Assembly: GCF_009765865.1 (NCBI RefSeq) | Contig: NZ_LMUQ01000061.1 | Coordinates: forward strand, 562,165 to 602,046 | Origin: Acidisoma sp. L85 | Lineage (GTDB): Bacteria; Pseudomonadota; Alphaproteobacteria; Acetobacterales; Acetobacteraceae | Reading direction: 5' to 3' | DNA length: 39,882 nucleotides | Part shown: piece by piece, positions 25,382 through 33,280 of the stretch | How the letters are laid out: every line of letters starts with the position of its first letter | Position numbering within the stretch: position 1 is the first letter of the stretch | Notes under the pieces: model-generated | What the model was told of the DNA's origin: nothing | The model's input: only the letters and a program-made list of their open reading frames with translations | The model's database searches: none | Translations under genes and position numbers: made by a program

Positions 25382-26737
25382 GTGACCTCTCCGCTCCTCC
25401 GCTTCGCCCCTAGCCCCACCGGTTACCTGCATGTCGGCAACCTCCGCATCGCCGTGGCGAATTTCCTTTTCGCCCAGCGAAACAACGGCCGCGTGCTGCT
25501 GCGCATGGACGATACGGATGCGGCGCGCTCCAAGCCGGAATATGAGGAGGCGATTCAGGAGGATCTGCGCTGGCTCGGCCTCAACTGGCAGGATTTCGCG
25601 CGCCAGACTGAGCGGCTGGACCGTTACGCCGCCGCCGCCGAGCGGCTGAAGGCTTCCGGTCACCTCTATCCCTGCTTCGAGAGCGAGGAGGAACTCGCCG
25701 CCAAGCGCGCCACGCGCCTCAAGCGCAAGTTGCCGCCCGTTTATGACCGCGCCATGTTGTCGCTGACGCCCGAGCAGCGGGCCGCTGCCGAAGCCAATGG
25801 CAAAACCCCTTACTGGCGCTTCAAACTCTCGCGCGAGATCATTACCTGGACCGACCTCGTTCTGGGCGAGCGGCGCGTCAAGCTATCCAGCGTTTCGGAT
25901 CCCGTGTTGATCCGTGCGGACGGCACGCCGCTCTATACCTTCACCTCCGTGGTGGACGATCTCGAACTCGGCATCACCCATGTGATCCGCGGCGAGGATC
26001 ACGTCACCAATACCGGCATTCAGCTCGATATCATGGCGGCCCTTGGCGCAAAGCCGGGGCGGATCGCTTTCGGGCATCTGCCGCTGCTGACGGATGGCGA
26101 GGGCGGCAAGCTCTCCAAGCGTTTCGACTCCCTCTCCGTCCGCAGCCTGCGGCGGGACGGGCTGGAGCCGGATGCGATCGTCGCCTATCTCGCGCGGCTG
26201 GGGTCGGCGGACGACATCCTGCCGCTCAGCCGGGGAGAGCTGGTGGCGCATTTCGACCTCGGCCGCATGTCCCATTCGGCGGCGGCTTTCGACCCGAAGC
26301 AGTTGCTGGCCCTCAACCGCCATTTGCTGCACCGCATGCCCTTCGCCGCCGTCGCCGACCGCCTGCCGCCGGGTGCGACGGAGGCGTTCTGGCTGGTGGT
26401 GCGCGGCAATCTCGACCTGTTCTCGGAGGCGCGGACCTGGTGGAGCGTGGTCGCCGGCGAGATCACCCCGCCGGACCTGCCGGGGGAGGCGGAATTCCTG
26501 CGCGCCGCCGCCGCCGCGCTGCCGCCCGAACCCTGGGACCAGACGGCGGCGAGTCTCTGGACCAAGGCCCTCGCCGCGGAGACGGGGCGAAAGGGGCGGC
26601 CGCTCTACCACCCCCTCCGCCTCGCGCTGACGGGCGAGGAAAGCGGCCCAGACCTCAAGGACCTGCTGCCGCTACTCGGCCGCGCTAGGTCGGAGCAGCG
26701 GCTGGCTGAGGCTAGTCGGGGCGGGACGCAAGTCTGA
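25382..26737 (+). CDS. gltX: Glutamyl-tRNA synthetase
   Basis: The 451-residue class I enzyme charges tRNA with glutamate. It begins at GTG 25382 with LRFAPSPTGYLHVGNLRIAV, where HVGN replaces the HIGH motif, as often seen in the second GluRS of alphaproteobacteria. LRMDDTD, VIRGEDHVTNTGIQ and the KLSKR loop (GGKLSKRF) are intact. Many alphaproteobacteria carry two gltX genes and rely on GatCAB to make Gln-tRNA; this could be either one. The ribosome-binding site is weak. Confidence 0.94.
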   Translation: MTSPLLRFAPSPTGYLHVGNLRIAVANFLFAQRNNGRVLLRMDDTDAARSKPEYEEAIQEDLRWLGLNWQDFARQTERLDRYAAAAERLKASGHLYPCFESEEELAAKRATRLKRKLPPVYDRAMLSLTPEQRAAAEANGKTPYWRFKLSREIITWTDLVLGERRVKLSSVSDPVLIRADGTPLYTFTSVVDDLELGITHVIRGEDHVTNTGIQLDIMAALGAKPGRIAFGHLPLLTDGEGGKLSKRFDSLSVRSLRRDGLEPDAIVAYLARLGSADDILPLSRGELVAHFDLGRMSHSAAAFDPKQLLALNRHLLHRMPFAAVADRLPPGATEAFWLVVRGNLDLFSEARTWWSVVAGEITPPDLPGEAEFLRAAAAALPPEPWDQTAASLWTKALAAETGRKGRPLYHPLRLALTGEESGPDLKDLLPLLGRARSEQRLAEASRGGTQV

Positions 26738-26791
26738 CGGGACGCGCGCGGCAGCAGAACCAAGGTGCGGACCGCCGCTTGCGCGTGATCT

Positions 26792-26833
26792 GTTCGAACA
26801 ATCCAGCAGCAGGAGAGGGACGATTGTTCAAAC
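26792..26833. repeat. 12-bp inverted repeat, one mismatch
   Basis: GTTCGAACAATC (26792-26803) and GATTGTTCAAAC (26822-26833) are inverted copies differing at one position, with an 18-base purine-rich spacer. It lies 55 bp past gltX. There is no T-tract. It could be a protein-binding site or a structured RNA end. Confidence 0.55.
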
Positions 26834-26980
26834 CGCGTCGCCCGAAGCGAGCGGCGGTGAGTTCAAGTGGTCGTCAGTAACCGAGAGGGGCAGCATTAGT
26901 ATCGAAGGGACGCGGTGGAAGCGAGGAGCATGACACGGTCTGCGGTGATGGAGCCGCTGCGCCGGGCGGGGCCACCTAGG

Positions 26981-27013
26981 CGAGCCGACCATATCACTCC
27001 AATGGTCGACTCG
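26981..27013. repeat. 12-bp inverted repeat, one mismatch
   Basis: CGAGCCGACCAT (26981-26992) and ATGGTCGACTCG (27002-27013) pair at 11 of 12 positions around a 9-base spacer. It marks the left boundary of the lower-GC segment. Confidence 0.55.
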
Positions 27014-27021
27014 AGGGGCAC

Positions 27022-27441
27022 CTAGCCTGCGGGTGGCACGTATAGGTAAGGCATCTGTGCATGAGGGCCCTGATTTCCTAGCGGTAACAGATTAAATGTC
27101 GGAGCCCGCTCCCACGAAGAATGAATGCCCGGAGGCGGCGACGTTTGTACGTAACTCCTACGAGTAGGCTTGTTGCTCCAGGCATAGCTAGGCAGCAAGT
27201 TGTTCGGAAGGTAGTAGCAACTCAACAGGTTTGTCAGTCGCGATGTCGCAATAAAAGGCGAACGCGTACTCTGGGAGAGATACACCTCTAACTCCGTGCG
27301 ATATCTAGGTCCTAACACTACACCCACGTTTGATGGCTCCGTTTGATTGTCGAGTTGGTCAACCGCGACGAGGCTAGCGCCATTGGCGCATTTTCGATCC
27401 ATGAAGGCTCTGTCTGAGTCGGTTCGATCCCTCACAGACAA
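27022..27441 (-). CDS. Doubtful hypothetical protein in a low-GC segment
   Basis: A 139-codon frame opens with TTG at 27441 (ATG at 27402 would give 126 residues). The product is rich in Ser, Pro, Asn and Tyr and has no domain I know. Third codon positions are not GC-rich, unlike the real genes around it. There is no clear ribosome-binding site. It is either a foreign gene, a remnant, or a chance open frame. Confidence 0.25.
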   Translation of the reverse strand: MSVRDRTDSDRAFMDRKCANGASLVAVDQLDNQTEPSNVGVVLGPRYRTELEVYLSQSTRSPFIATSRLTNLLSCYYLPNNLLPSYAWSNKPTRRSYVQTSPPPGIHSSWERAPTFNLLPLGNQGPHAQMPYLYVPPAG

Positions 27442-27534
27442 TGTAGCGACGAAGCGCTAAAGAATTGTTGACGGGTAATTCCGATTTACGGAATGACTCG
27501 TAGCGTGACCGTTTCGGCTTAAAAAGCGAGCCGA

Positions 27535-28416
27535 CTATTCCGCAGCGAATCGCTTCCTGAGAAAGAATCGCTGATGCGGCGCCGGAAACTCGTCCAGGGT
27601 GCCGAACACCTCATACCCGTGCCGCTCGTAAAAGCCGCGCGCCTGGAAGCTGAACGTGTCCAGCCAGACACCAACACAACCGAGCGCCCGCGCCTCGTCT
27701 TCCGCCATCGCCAGCAGGCGCGAGCCTAACCCCTGACCGCGCCCCGCCTCGGGAACGACCAGCAACTCCAGCCAGGCCCAATCGTAATAGACGTCGCCCC
27801 ACAACCCGCCGACAATCTCGCCTCTGTCGTTCTCGATCAGGCGGGCGAGGCCACGATCGGTTTGTGGTGCGCTCGCTCCGATCTGCTTGTTGTTGAAGGC
27901 GCCCAGCGGCTCCAGGATTACCGCGCGATCCGCCGCGCTTGGCGCGGCGACTTGCCGAATGTCCGCTTCGACGCGCGCCCCATCCGCTCCTAGGCGCTTG
28001 CTGAGCAGGAAGCGGCTGTGCGGCGCCGGATAGTCCGGTAACTCGCCGAAGACTGTGTAGCCGAGGCGCTCGTAGAAGCCTCTCGCCTGGAAGCTGAAGG
28101 TGTCCAGCCAAAGGCTATGACAGCCCCAGCCCCGCGCCTGTTCCTCCGCCCTCGCGAGTAAGGCCGCGCCAAGGCCGCGCCCCCGCAAGGAGTCCGGCAC
28201 GAACAACAACTCGACAAACAGCCAGTCGTAGAAAGCCTTGCCCCAGAGACCACCAGCGGCCTTGCCCGCATCGTCATGCAGCAGCAGACAAAGATCGTGC
28301 TCGGGCCATTCGCGGGGACCGGCACGCGGATCGCTATAAGCGACGAGCGCCGCGAGGATGGCCGCGCGCTGGGCCTCCTCAGGCGGATCGGGACGGCGGA
28401 TCGACAAGGGCTCCAT
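27535..28416 (-). CDS. Tandem double GNAT N-acetyltransferase
   Basis: The 293-residue protein holds two GNAT acetyl-CoA-dependent acetyltransferase domains in a row. The first has VPDSLRGRGLGAALLARAEE and the second VPEAGRGQGLGSRLLAMAED, both the acetyl-CoA-binding R/Q-x-x-G-x-G/A motif. Each is followed by the identical WLDTFSFQARGFYER, then GY.VFG and P.P..RF.L.KR. The halves are joined near residue 140 and clearly arose by duplication. The acceptor substrate is unknown. The start codon lies within the 3' end of the upstream O-antigen ligase-like gene (38-bp overlap), so the two are probably co-transcribed. Confidence 0.88.
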   Translation of the reverse strand: MEPLSIRRPDPPEEAQRAAILAALVAYSDPRAGPREWPEHDLCLLLHDDAGKAAGGLWGKAFYDWLFVELLFVPDSLRGRGLGAALLARAEEQARGWGCHSLWLDTFSFQARGFYERLGYTVFGELPDYPAPHSRFLLSKRLGADGARVEADIRQVAAPSAADRAVILEPLGAFNNKQIGASAPQTDRGLARLIENDRGEIVGGLWGDVYYDWAWLELLVVPEAGRGQGLGSRLLAMAEDEARALGCVGVWLDTFSFQARGFYERHGYEVFGTLDEFPAPHQRFFLRKRFAAE

Positions 28417-29782
28417 GCGCCGAGTATCGGACCTGCCGCGCTCGCCGACAAACCAAGGCTTCCGCCTCGGCGCGGGCGAAGACCGCCGAGACCCAGGCGA
28501 ACATGAGACTCGCCGTCGTCGCGATCAGCGTGTTGTCGGTCGCCGAATGCGCCGCGAAGGCGAGGAAAACGCAGATCATCACCGCGCGCTGCCCTCCCGC
28601 CATGCGCCGCGTGCCGAAACGCAACCAAAGCGCCAGTGAGAGGATGAGTAAGACCAGTCCGAAGCCGCCGCCCTCGACGGCGATGCGCAGATATTCGTCA
28701 TGCGCGGCATTGGTGCCGATGAGGTCGAACAGCGGCGTGCCGACTTTCACCAGCACTTTGTCGGTGCCGATACCCCAACCGACCCAGGGCGAGGCGTGAA
28801 AGGCAGCCTCGTAGGCGGGCCAGATCAGCGTGCGATTGCTGAGGTCGGTCACATCGCCCTGCCCGGCGAGGTTGAGAACGCGCACGAAGCCAAGCGCGGG
28901 CGCCGCGACGATGGCAATCGGCGGCGCGGCGGCAAGTCCAAGCACCAGCCCTGTGCGCGACCGCCAGGACCAATCCGGCGCAGGCACCATCAGGGCGACG
29001 ACGAGAATGAGAATGGCGGCGATGAGCAGCGGCCCCCGGGCGCCCGTCGCGAGCAGAATGATGAGGTCGCCGCCGAGCAGCATCAGATAGGCACCCCGCG
29101 CGCGGCGCGTGATCTCCAGCAGCAACGCGTAGACACTGATCAGGGCAAACCCGGCAAGAAAGGCCGGATGGGTCGAGGCGCCGAGCCTGAGCGCCCCCAC
29201 CTCCAGCTCGTAGAGCGGCCGCAGACCGAGGCCCGCGAGAACCAGGCCCAAGGCGAGAATGAGATAGGGCGAGAGGATCGCGACTCCGATGACCCGCCGT
29301 GACCAGCCAGGGGGCAGCCGAGCAAAGGAAAAGGCGAAGGGTGCAACCGACCCAACCAGGCTGCGCAGGCTGTCGACGAGAAGAAGACCGGGCCAGTAGC
29401 CATGAAGAAGCCCCGCCGCCGACATGGCCGTGAAGGCAAGGCCAGGGTTCGCGATATCGCGGCGGGGACCGTAACGCGCGACGCAGACCAGGGCGATCAG
29501 CAGTCCCACAGCCTTGTCCACGCCGATGATGAGCAAGCCATTGCCGACCAGGTCGCCAAGCCACATCTCCGGACAGGTCGCTAGAACGGCGAGCCACAAT
29601 GCCGTCGCTTGGGGCGGATAGGCGAAGGAGAGGCAGATCGCCAAGGCGGCGGCGGGGAGAACGAGGCCGAGGAAGAATAGCGACGGCACGGCCCATGCGG
29701 TAGCCGCCGACGCGCCAGCAATTCCAATGCCGAACGCCCAGGCAGCCGCACGGAGCCCATACGCGGACAGCAGCCAATTCAT
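28379..29782 (-). CDS. O-antigen ligase/polymerase-type (Wzy_C) membrane protein
   Basis: The 467-residue protein has about 11-12 hydrophobic segments and one large periplasmic loop with SNRTLIWPAYEAAFHASPWVG, WGIGTDKV and AHDEYLRIAVEGG. The loop matches the Wzy_C (PF04932) pattern in which the conserved His region acts in glycan transfer from undecaprenyl carriers. It could be an O-antigen ligase, a polymerase or an exopolysaccharide polymerase; these cannot be separated by eye. I begin at ATG 29782 (MNWLLSAYGLRAAAWAFG); the longer frame is not supported. No other glycan genes lie nearby. Confidence 0.83.
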   Translation of the reverse strand: MNWLLSAYGLRAAAWAFGIGIAGASAATAWAVPSLFFLGLVLPAAALAICLSFAYPPQATALWLAVLATCPEMWLGDLVGNGLLIIGVDKAVGLLIALVCVARYGPRRDIANPGLAFTAMSAAGLLHGYWPGLLLVDSLRSLVGSVAPFAFSFARLPPGWSRRVIGVAILSPYLILALGLVLAGLGLRPLYELEVGALRLGASTHPAFLAGFALISVYALLLEITRRARGAYLMLLGGDLIILLATGARGPLLIAAILILVVALMVPAPDWSWRSRTGLVLGLAAAPPIAIVAAPALGFVRVLNLAGQGDVTDLSNRTLIWPAYEAAFHASPWVGWGIGTDKVLVKVGTPLFDLIGTNAAHDEYLRIAVEGGGFGLVLLILSLALWLRFGTRRMAGGQRAVMICVFLAFAAHSATDNTLIATTASLMFAWVSAVFARAEAEALVCRRARQVRYSAHGALVDPPSRSA

Positions 29783-29883
29783 TGTAAGACCGTATCGGAA
29801 TTGTCGCCTTTTGGCGAGCGACGGTCTACTGGCTGACGACGCTATGAGTCGCTGCCGGCTCGGAGGCCATGGCGCCCGCTTCT

Positions 29884-29993
29884 CCCCCCTTCCTTGCAAG
29901 GGAGGGGCCGGGGGTGGGTCTGGTTGTGCGGCAGTTCATTGAGCCGTTGCGCCCGGACGAACCCACCCCCAACCCCTCCTTGCGGGGAGGGGA
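29884..29993. repeat. GC-rich paired palindromic repeat, copy 3
   Basis: The left module has CCTTGCAAGG then GAGGGGCCGGGGGTGGGT. The right module has ACCCACCCCCAACCCCTCC then TTGCGGGGAGGGG. About 46 bases lie between them. It lies between the DUF6481 stop and the start of the O-antigen ligase-like gene, and repeats the arrangement of 8672-8778. Confidence 0.8.
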
Positions 29994-30008
29994 GCGAGGC
30001 GTCTTGAA

Positions 30009-30374
30009 CTAGCGGCGAGCCTTGCGGGCGGCGTAGCGGCGGTCGCGTGCGGCCTTTTGCTCGGCCTTAAGCTCGGCTTCGGCGGCGGCGGCGGCGGCGG
30101 CGCGGGCTTTTTCCTCCGCGATGCGCGCGGCTTCCTCGATTTTGCGCTGAGCCTCGAGTTCTGCCTGGTGCTTGCGCTCCTCCTCCCGGGCGATCTCGCG
30201 GAGGCGCTCACGCTCGGCACGGGCTTCCGCAAGGACACGCCGCTCCTCCTGCCGCTTGAGCACGGCGGGATCGTCCGGGCCCGGGCGGGCCTGGAACTTC
30301 TCCAGCAGAGCGCGTTTCGCCTTTTCGGCGGCCTCGCGGCGGTCGTTGAAGTTCTTGTCGTTGTAACCAGCCAT
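30009..30374 (-). CDS. DUF6481-type charged helical protein
   Basis: The 121-residue protein is almost entirely Ala, Arg, Glu and Lys, predicted as one long helix or coiled coil, with a short N-terminal MAGYNDKNFNDRREAAEKAK. The N-terminus and composition fit DUF6481, a family of unknown role in alphaproteobacteria that is often next to a cold-shock gene. That is the case here: it is divergent from cspA, 200 bp apart. No signal peptide. The C-terminal run of basic residues (RDRRYAARKARR) suggests nucleic-acid or ribosome contact, by inference. Confidence 0.8.
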   Translation of the reverse strand: MAGYNDKNFNDRREAAEKAKRALLEKFQARPGPDDPAVLKRQEERRVLAEARAERERLREIAREEERKHQAELEAQRKIEEAARIAEEKARAAAAAAAEAELKAEQKAARDRRYAARKARR

Positions 30375-30486
30375 CGTCCTCGTCTTCCTTTGGGCACGCC
30401 GCGGTCAGAAATCCGGCGCTCCTCATACACCCGTGCGTGCTTCGGGGAACCCGGATTTGTGGCAACCCGCCTCCGCGTCCGCAAAA

Positions 30487-30510
30487 ATCCGGCGTATTAT
30501 CTTGCCGGAT
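30487..30510. promoter_or_regulatory. Inverted repeat around a TATTAT box, between DUF6481 and cspA
   Basis: ATCCGGC (30487-30493) and GCCGGAT (30504-30510) are exact inverted copies. The 10-base centre holds TATTAT (30495-30500), a possible -10 element for cspA. A good -35 is not visible. The start codon of cspA is 65 bases further, which leaves room for a structured leader as usual for cold-shock genes. Confidence 0.4.
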
Positions 30511-30574
30511 GGGGTAGCCGTAGCCGTCAGGTGGGGCTATCTGTCCACTTCGGCAATCTGAAGAGTGATGCGTT

Positions 30575-30778
30575 ATGGCGACAGGCACGATCAAATGGTT
30601 CAATGGGGAGAAGGGCTACGGCTTTATTAGCCCTCAGGACGGCAGCAAGGATGTGTTTCTTCACATCACTGCGGTGCAGGCAGCGGGCCTCACCACGGTG
30701 AATGAAGGTCAGCGCGTCAGCTATGACGTCCTCAAGGAGCGCGGCAAGGACGCCGCATCCAACCTCCGCGTCCTCTAG
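30575..30778 (+). CDS. cspA: Cold-shock domain protein
   Basis: The 67-residue protein is a single OB-fold cold-shock domain that binds single-stranded RNA or DNA. TGTIKWFN opens the fold, RNP1 is KGYGFI and RNP2 is VFLHI. Length and sequence are standard (MATGTIKWFNGEKGYGFISP). AAGAG lies upstream of ATG. A strong hairpin terminator follows at 30792-30832. Confidence 0.95.
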   Translation: MATGTIKWFNGEKGYGFISPQDGSKDVFLHITAVQAAGLTTVNEGQRVSYDVLKERGKDAASNLRVL

Positions 30779-31180
30779 AGCGCCTACCCCATTGCCGCTC
30801 CGGCTCACGCCGGGGCGGCGATTTCTTGTTTGGGGCTTGGCGGCTCTCATCCCGGCAGACCCGCACGGCGCGCGAATAGGTCCAGGCCGGTTTGTTGTCG
30901 CTGATCGCGCAAGGCTGCGCCTCCCGATTTCGCGGAAACGACGGGCGCGATGCCGATAAGCTTCGGCTCAGGCGCGTGCGTTCGGTTGCGAAGCGAAGGC
31001 CTAACACCACCTCGCCCAGCTCTTGGTCTAGGCCGCCCAAATCACCCTGAGGCGGCCACCGGTCCCGCGACGCGACTCGTGGTCGCAGAGGCCAGCAATG
31101 GCTTGTGTTGCGTCAGTGCTTTCGCACGAGATCGGGGCGGAACGCTGGAGATACGCGCTCCGCCCCGCCGCGTCACACAT
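30779..31180. other. Intergenic stretch after cspA
   Basis: Apart from the cspA terminator at its left end I see no gene, repeat or site here. It separates cspA from the convergent DUF1521 gene. Confidence 0.5.
30792..30832 (+). terminator. Rho-independent terminator of cspA
   Basis: CCGCTCCGGC (30795-30804) pairs with GCCGGGGCGG (30809-30818) through one T-G wobble around a TCAC loop, and the stem extends by up to three more pairs outward. The T-rich ATTTCTTGTTT follows directly. Confidence 0.8.
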
Positions 31181-32131
31181 TCATGTCTGGATCGGCGACT
31201 CAAACAGGGACGAGAAATTCAAGCCACTGCCCAGACTGCCTAAACTGCCCAGACCGAAACCACTTGAGCCGAGGCCACCGAAGCAGGACTGCAACTGTGA
31301 CAGCTCCTGCTGTTGCTGCTGTTGCTCATAGGTAATGATCATGTTTAGCAATTGCTCGATCTGCTGCATCGATGTCTGGGCGCCCGAGGACGATACAGCG
31401 CCGGTTGCCTGCTGGTCCGTATCCAGGTTAATCGGCGTCCCGTTCGTCGCGGTCAGCGAGTCGAGGCCGCCCGTAGAGTCGTTGGACGCAAAAAGGTTGC
31501 CATCGTCGGCCGCGTAGAGGTTCACGCCCGAGGCATTGTTGTATTGCGCTTCGGACGCCGCGCCCGGAACAAAGCTGACGCCCGTCGTTTTAGCCCCATT
31601 CTGGAAGCCTTGGCCGGCGCCGGTCTTGCTATTGATCTGGACTTGGTCGTCCCCATTCGAAACCGTCACCGCGCCGACATGGGAGACACCATTAGTGAGC
31701 GCGGTCGGATCGACGGTTACGATTGTGCCGTCCGAGAGTTTGACGTTGAAGGGGCTTTGCTGGATGTCGGCAACATGCTGACCATCGGCGTAGACATGCG
31801 GGTCGCCCTCGATCTCGTCCACGACCGTTCCGTCTTTATTGATGATCTTGACGGAGCCGTCATCCTCGGAACCCTCCTCGATCGTATAGGTTCCATCATT
31901 GACATTAACGTTGCCGGATGAGTCGGTAGATTCGGTGAGAGTTGGTGCCGAGCTGGTACCGCCGAACGAGTCGCTCAAATAACCTTCGTCACCGCCCGTC
32001 GTTTCGCCATCCGTCGAGCCATCGTCCGAGGTCGGGATCAAGCCCATCTGCGAGAAGATGGAGGTTAACTCAGAAGCCTCGTCGGTCGGCACGGTAAAGT
32101 TAAGAGTGGTGGTGCCAGTCACGCTAGACAT
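31181..32131 (-). CDS. DUF1521-domain protein with GDPHV autocleavage-type motif
   Basis: The 316-residue protein is acidic and rich in Ser, Thr, Gly and Asp, with no classical signal peptide. Residues about 80-150 read as a DUF1521/MIIA domain: GTYTIEEGSEDDGSVKII, then EIEGDPHVYADG with GD-PHV at 109-113, then LSDGTIVTVDP. In the rhizobial type III-secreted protein NopE1, DUF1521 domains cleave themselves at GD'PHVD when calcium is bound. The C-terminus has a Gln-rich helix (about 255-280) and a Gly/Leu/Ser-rich tail. The start has AAAGGA nine bases upstream. GC is lower than in its neighbours, which suggests transfer. The family call is by motif memory; secretion is an inference. Confidence 0.72.
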   Translation of the reverse strand: MSSVTGTTTLNFTVPTDEASELTSIFSQMGLIPTSDDGSTDGETTGGDEGYLSDSFGGTSSAPTLTESTDSSGNVNVNDGTYTIEEGSEDDGSVKIINKDGTVVDEIEGDPHVYADGQHVADIQQSPFNVKLSDGTIVTVDPTALTNGVSHVGAVTVSNGDDQVQINSKTGAGQGFQNGAKTTGVSFVPGAASEAQYNNASGVNLYAADDGNLFASNDSTGGLDSLTATNGTPINLDTDQQATGAVSSSGAQTSMQQIEQLLNMIITYEQQQQQQELSQLQSCFGGLGSSGFGLGSLGSLGSGLNFSSLFESPIQT

Positions 32132-32172
32132 TGGGCGATCCTTTCGTTTCCGTTCGCTTCCATCCAGCGCCT

Positions 32173-32191
32173 TGCCGGCGTTGCGCCGGCA
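32173..32191. promoter_or_regulatory. Perfect hairpin in the DUF1521 leader
   Basis: TGCCGGCG (32173-32180) and CGCCGGCA (32184-32191) pair perfectly around a TTG loop. It lies about 40 bases upstream of the DUF1521 start codon and would be in its mRNA leader. A role is not known. Confidence 0.5.
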
Positions 32192-32381
32192 CTAGCCTGC
32201 TTCGCCTGGAACGGATGAAGCGAGCAGTGGCTGCTACGCCGGTGTTGAGGCGTGACCGTAACGGTCGGATCCCTAGCGATTCGTGAATTTTCCCTCACCG
32301 CTGGCCGGAGCAGGGCTATTGCGCAGAGAAATCCACGTTAGCCTTGCCGACGATGCGGTTAGTTAATCGATCGGCCGCTAT

Positions 32382-32404
32382 CGTTTCGATACTATACCGA
32401 AACG
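32382..32404. promoter_or_regulatory. Inverted repeat with AT-rich centre upstream of the DUF1521 gene
   Basis: CGTTTCG (32382-32388) and CGAAACG (32398-32404) flank ATACTATAC. It sits 10 bases past the stop of the restriction endonuclease gene and about 250 bases upstream of the DUF1521 start on the same strand. It is a candidate operator or promoter box; no family match is claimed. Confidence 0.4.
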
Positions 32405-32413
32405 GAGTCTCGC

Positions 32414-33280
32414 TCAGACGCCGAAGAGGTCGATCTGACGCGGATCCGCGTCCGCCGTCAGTGTCGCGTCCGGCGGATCGGACGGCTCGGGCAAGACCTC
32501 GCCGGCCGCGAAAGTGACCACGCTGTCGGGCACACCGATCAGCAGCAGCGGGCAGGGCTGGCCGAGCCCATGGGCGATGCGGTCACCAAGCTTGCGCCAA
32601 TGTGTCGTCGCCTCGCCGAATTTATCGCCGGCGAAGACCTCGGCCAGGGCCTCGCGGCCACCCAGCGGATCGCGGGCACGGCTCATGCGACGCAGGATTT
32701 CCTCGCGCTGACGCGGCGTCGGCTCGTAACCCCAGCGGCGCATGTCCTCGACCGTGTCGATGCCGCGCTCCTCCAACAGCCGCCGAACCAGCGCGCGCAT
32801 GCCAGCCTGACCCAGGGACGGGCCACGCGTCACGATGACGCCGAGGGAGATAAACCCCTCCGCATGCAGCCGTCGGAAGCTTTCCAGGTCACGGTCGAAG
32901 AAGCTGTCCTTGTTGTTCCACTCGACTTCCAGGGCGATGGCCCCCGCGCCGGTGCCGCTCGGGGCGAAGCGGCGCAAGAAGCCGATCGTCCAGGTGCGGG
33001 ACTGGCGACTCTCGCCATCCACCCGTCGCTCGACCGCGATGCGCCGTTGCAGCCAGTGGCGCTGATTGAACCCACGGCGCAACCTCGCCGTGATGGGTGC
33101 CTCACCGCCGCCGCCCTCGATGATCTCGGCGATCGGGATGCGCATCTCCGCGAGCACGGCGGCGATGTCCTCGATCGCCTCGGGGTAATCGGCTTCCAGT
33201 ATTGCGCCGGCATGGCCGCGATAGTCGATCGTGAATCCCGCCGCGAGGAGCGGCGCGAAAGCCAGGCAGCCGCGGCTCAC
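32414..33280 (-). CDS. BglII/BstYI-family type II restriction endonuclease
   Basis: The 288-residue protein resembles the BglII/BstYI endonuclease family. The key stretch is ALEVEWNNKDSFFDRDLESF, which holds the acidic metal-binding residues and the WNNKD-FFDRDL signature, then RLHAEGFISLGVIVTRG. The family cleaves GATC-containing palindromes, but the target cannot be read from sequence. The GTG start overlaps the stop of the methyltransferase gene (GTGA), so the two are translationally coupled. This order makes modification before cutting likely. Confidence 0.8.
   Translation of the reverse strand: MSRGCLAFAPLLAAGFTIDYRGHAGAILEADYPEAIEDIAAVLAEMRIPIAEIIEGGGGEAPITARLRRGFNQRHWLQRRIAVERRVDGESRQSRTWTIGFLRRFAPSGTGAGAIALEVEWNNKDSFFDRDLESFRRLHAEGFISLGVIVTRGPSLGQAGMRALVRRLLEERGIDTVEDMRRWGYEPTPRQREEILRRMSRARDPLGGREALAEVFAGDKFGEATTHWRKLGDRIAHGLGQPCPLLLIGVPDSVVTFAAGEVLPEPSDPPDATLTADADPRQIDLFGV

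Larger units (their letters stand above)
26738..27534. other. Long stretch without a confident gene; composition shifts
   Basis: From about 27001 to 27480 the GC content is about 53% by count, against roughly 65% around it. Two 12-bp inverted repeats with one mismatch each lie at 26792-26833 and 26981-27013. A short perfect hairpin ATTCCG-ATTTA-CGGAAT is at 27478-27494, and another (TCGGCT at 27514-27519 with AGCCGA at 27529-27534) touches the GNAT stop codon. A weak minus-strand reading frame is described separately. The stretch may be a decayed or foreign insertion. Confidence 0.55.

Noticed and set aside
27411-27440. GGTTCGATCCC, resembling a tRNA T-loop
   Set aside because: The flanking bases do not pair as a T-stem, and no acceptor, D or anticodon arms can be drawn.
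30375-30574. Cold-shock thermosensor or riboswitch in the cspA leader
   Set aside because: Only a small inverted repeat and a short leader are visible; no known leader motif could be recognised.
31352-31921. Plus-strand frame of 189 codons
   Set aside because: It is antisense to the DUF1521 gene, which has a good ribosome-binding site and a recognisable domain.
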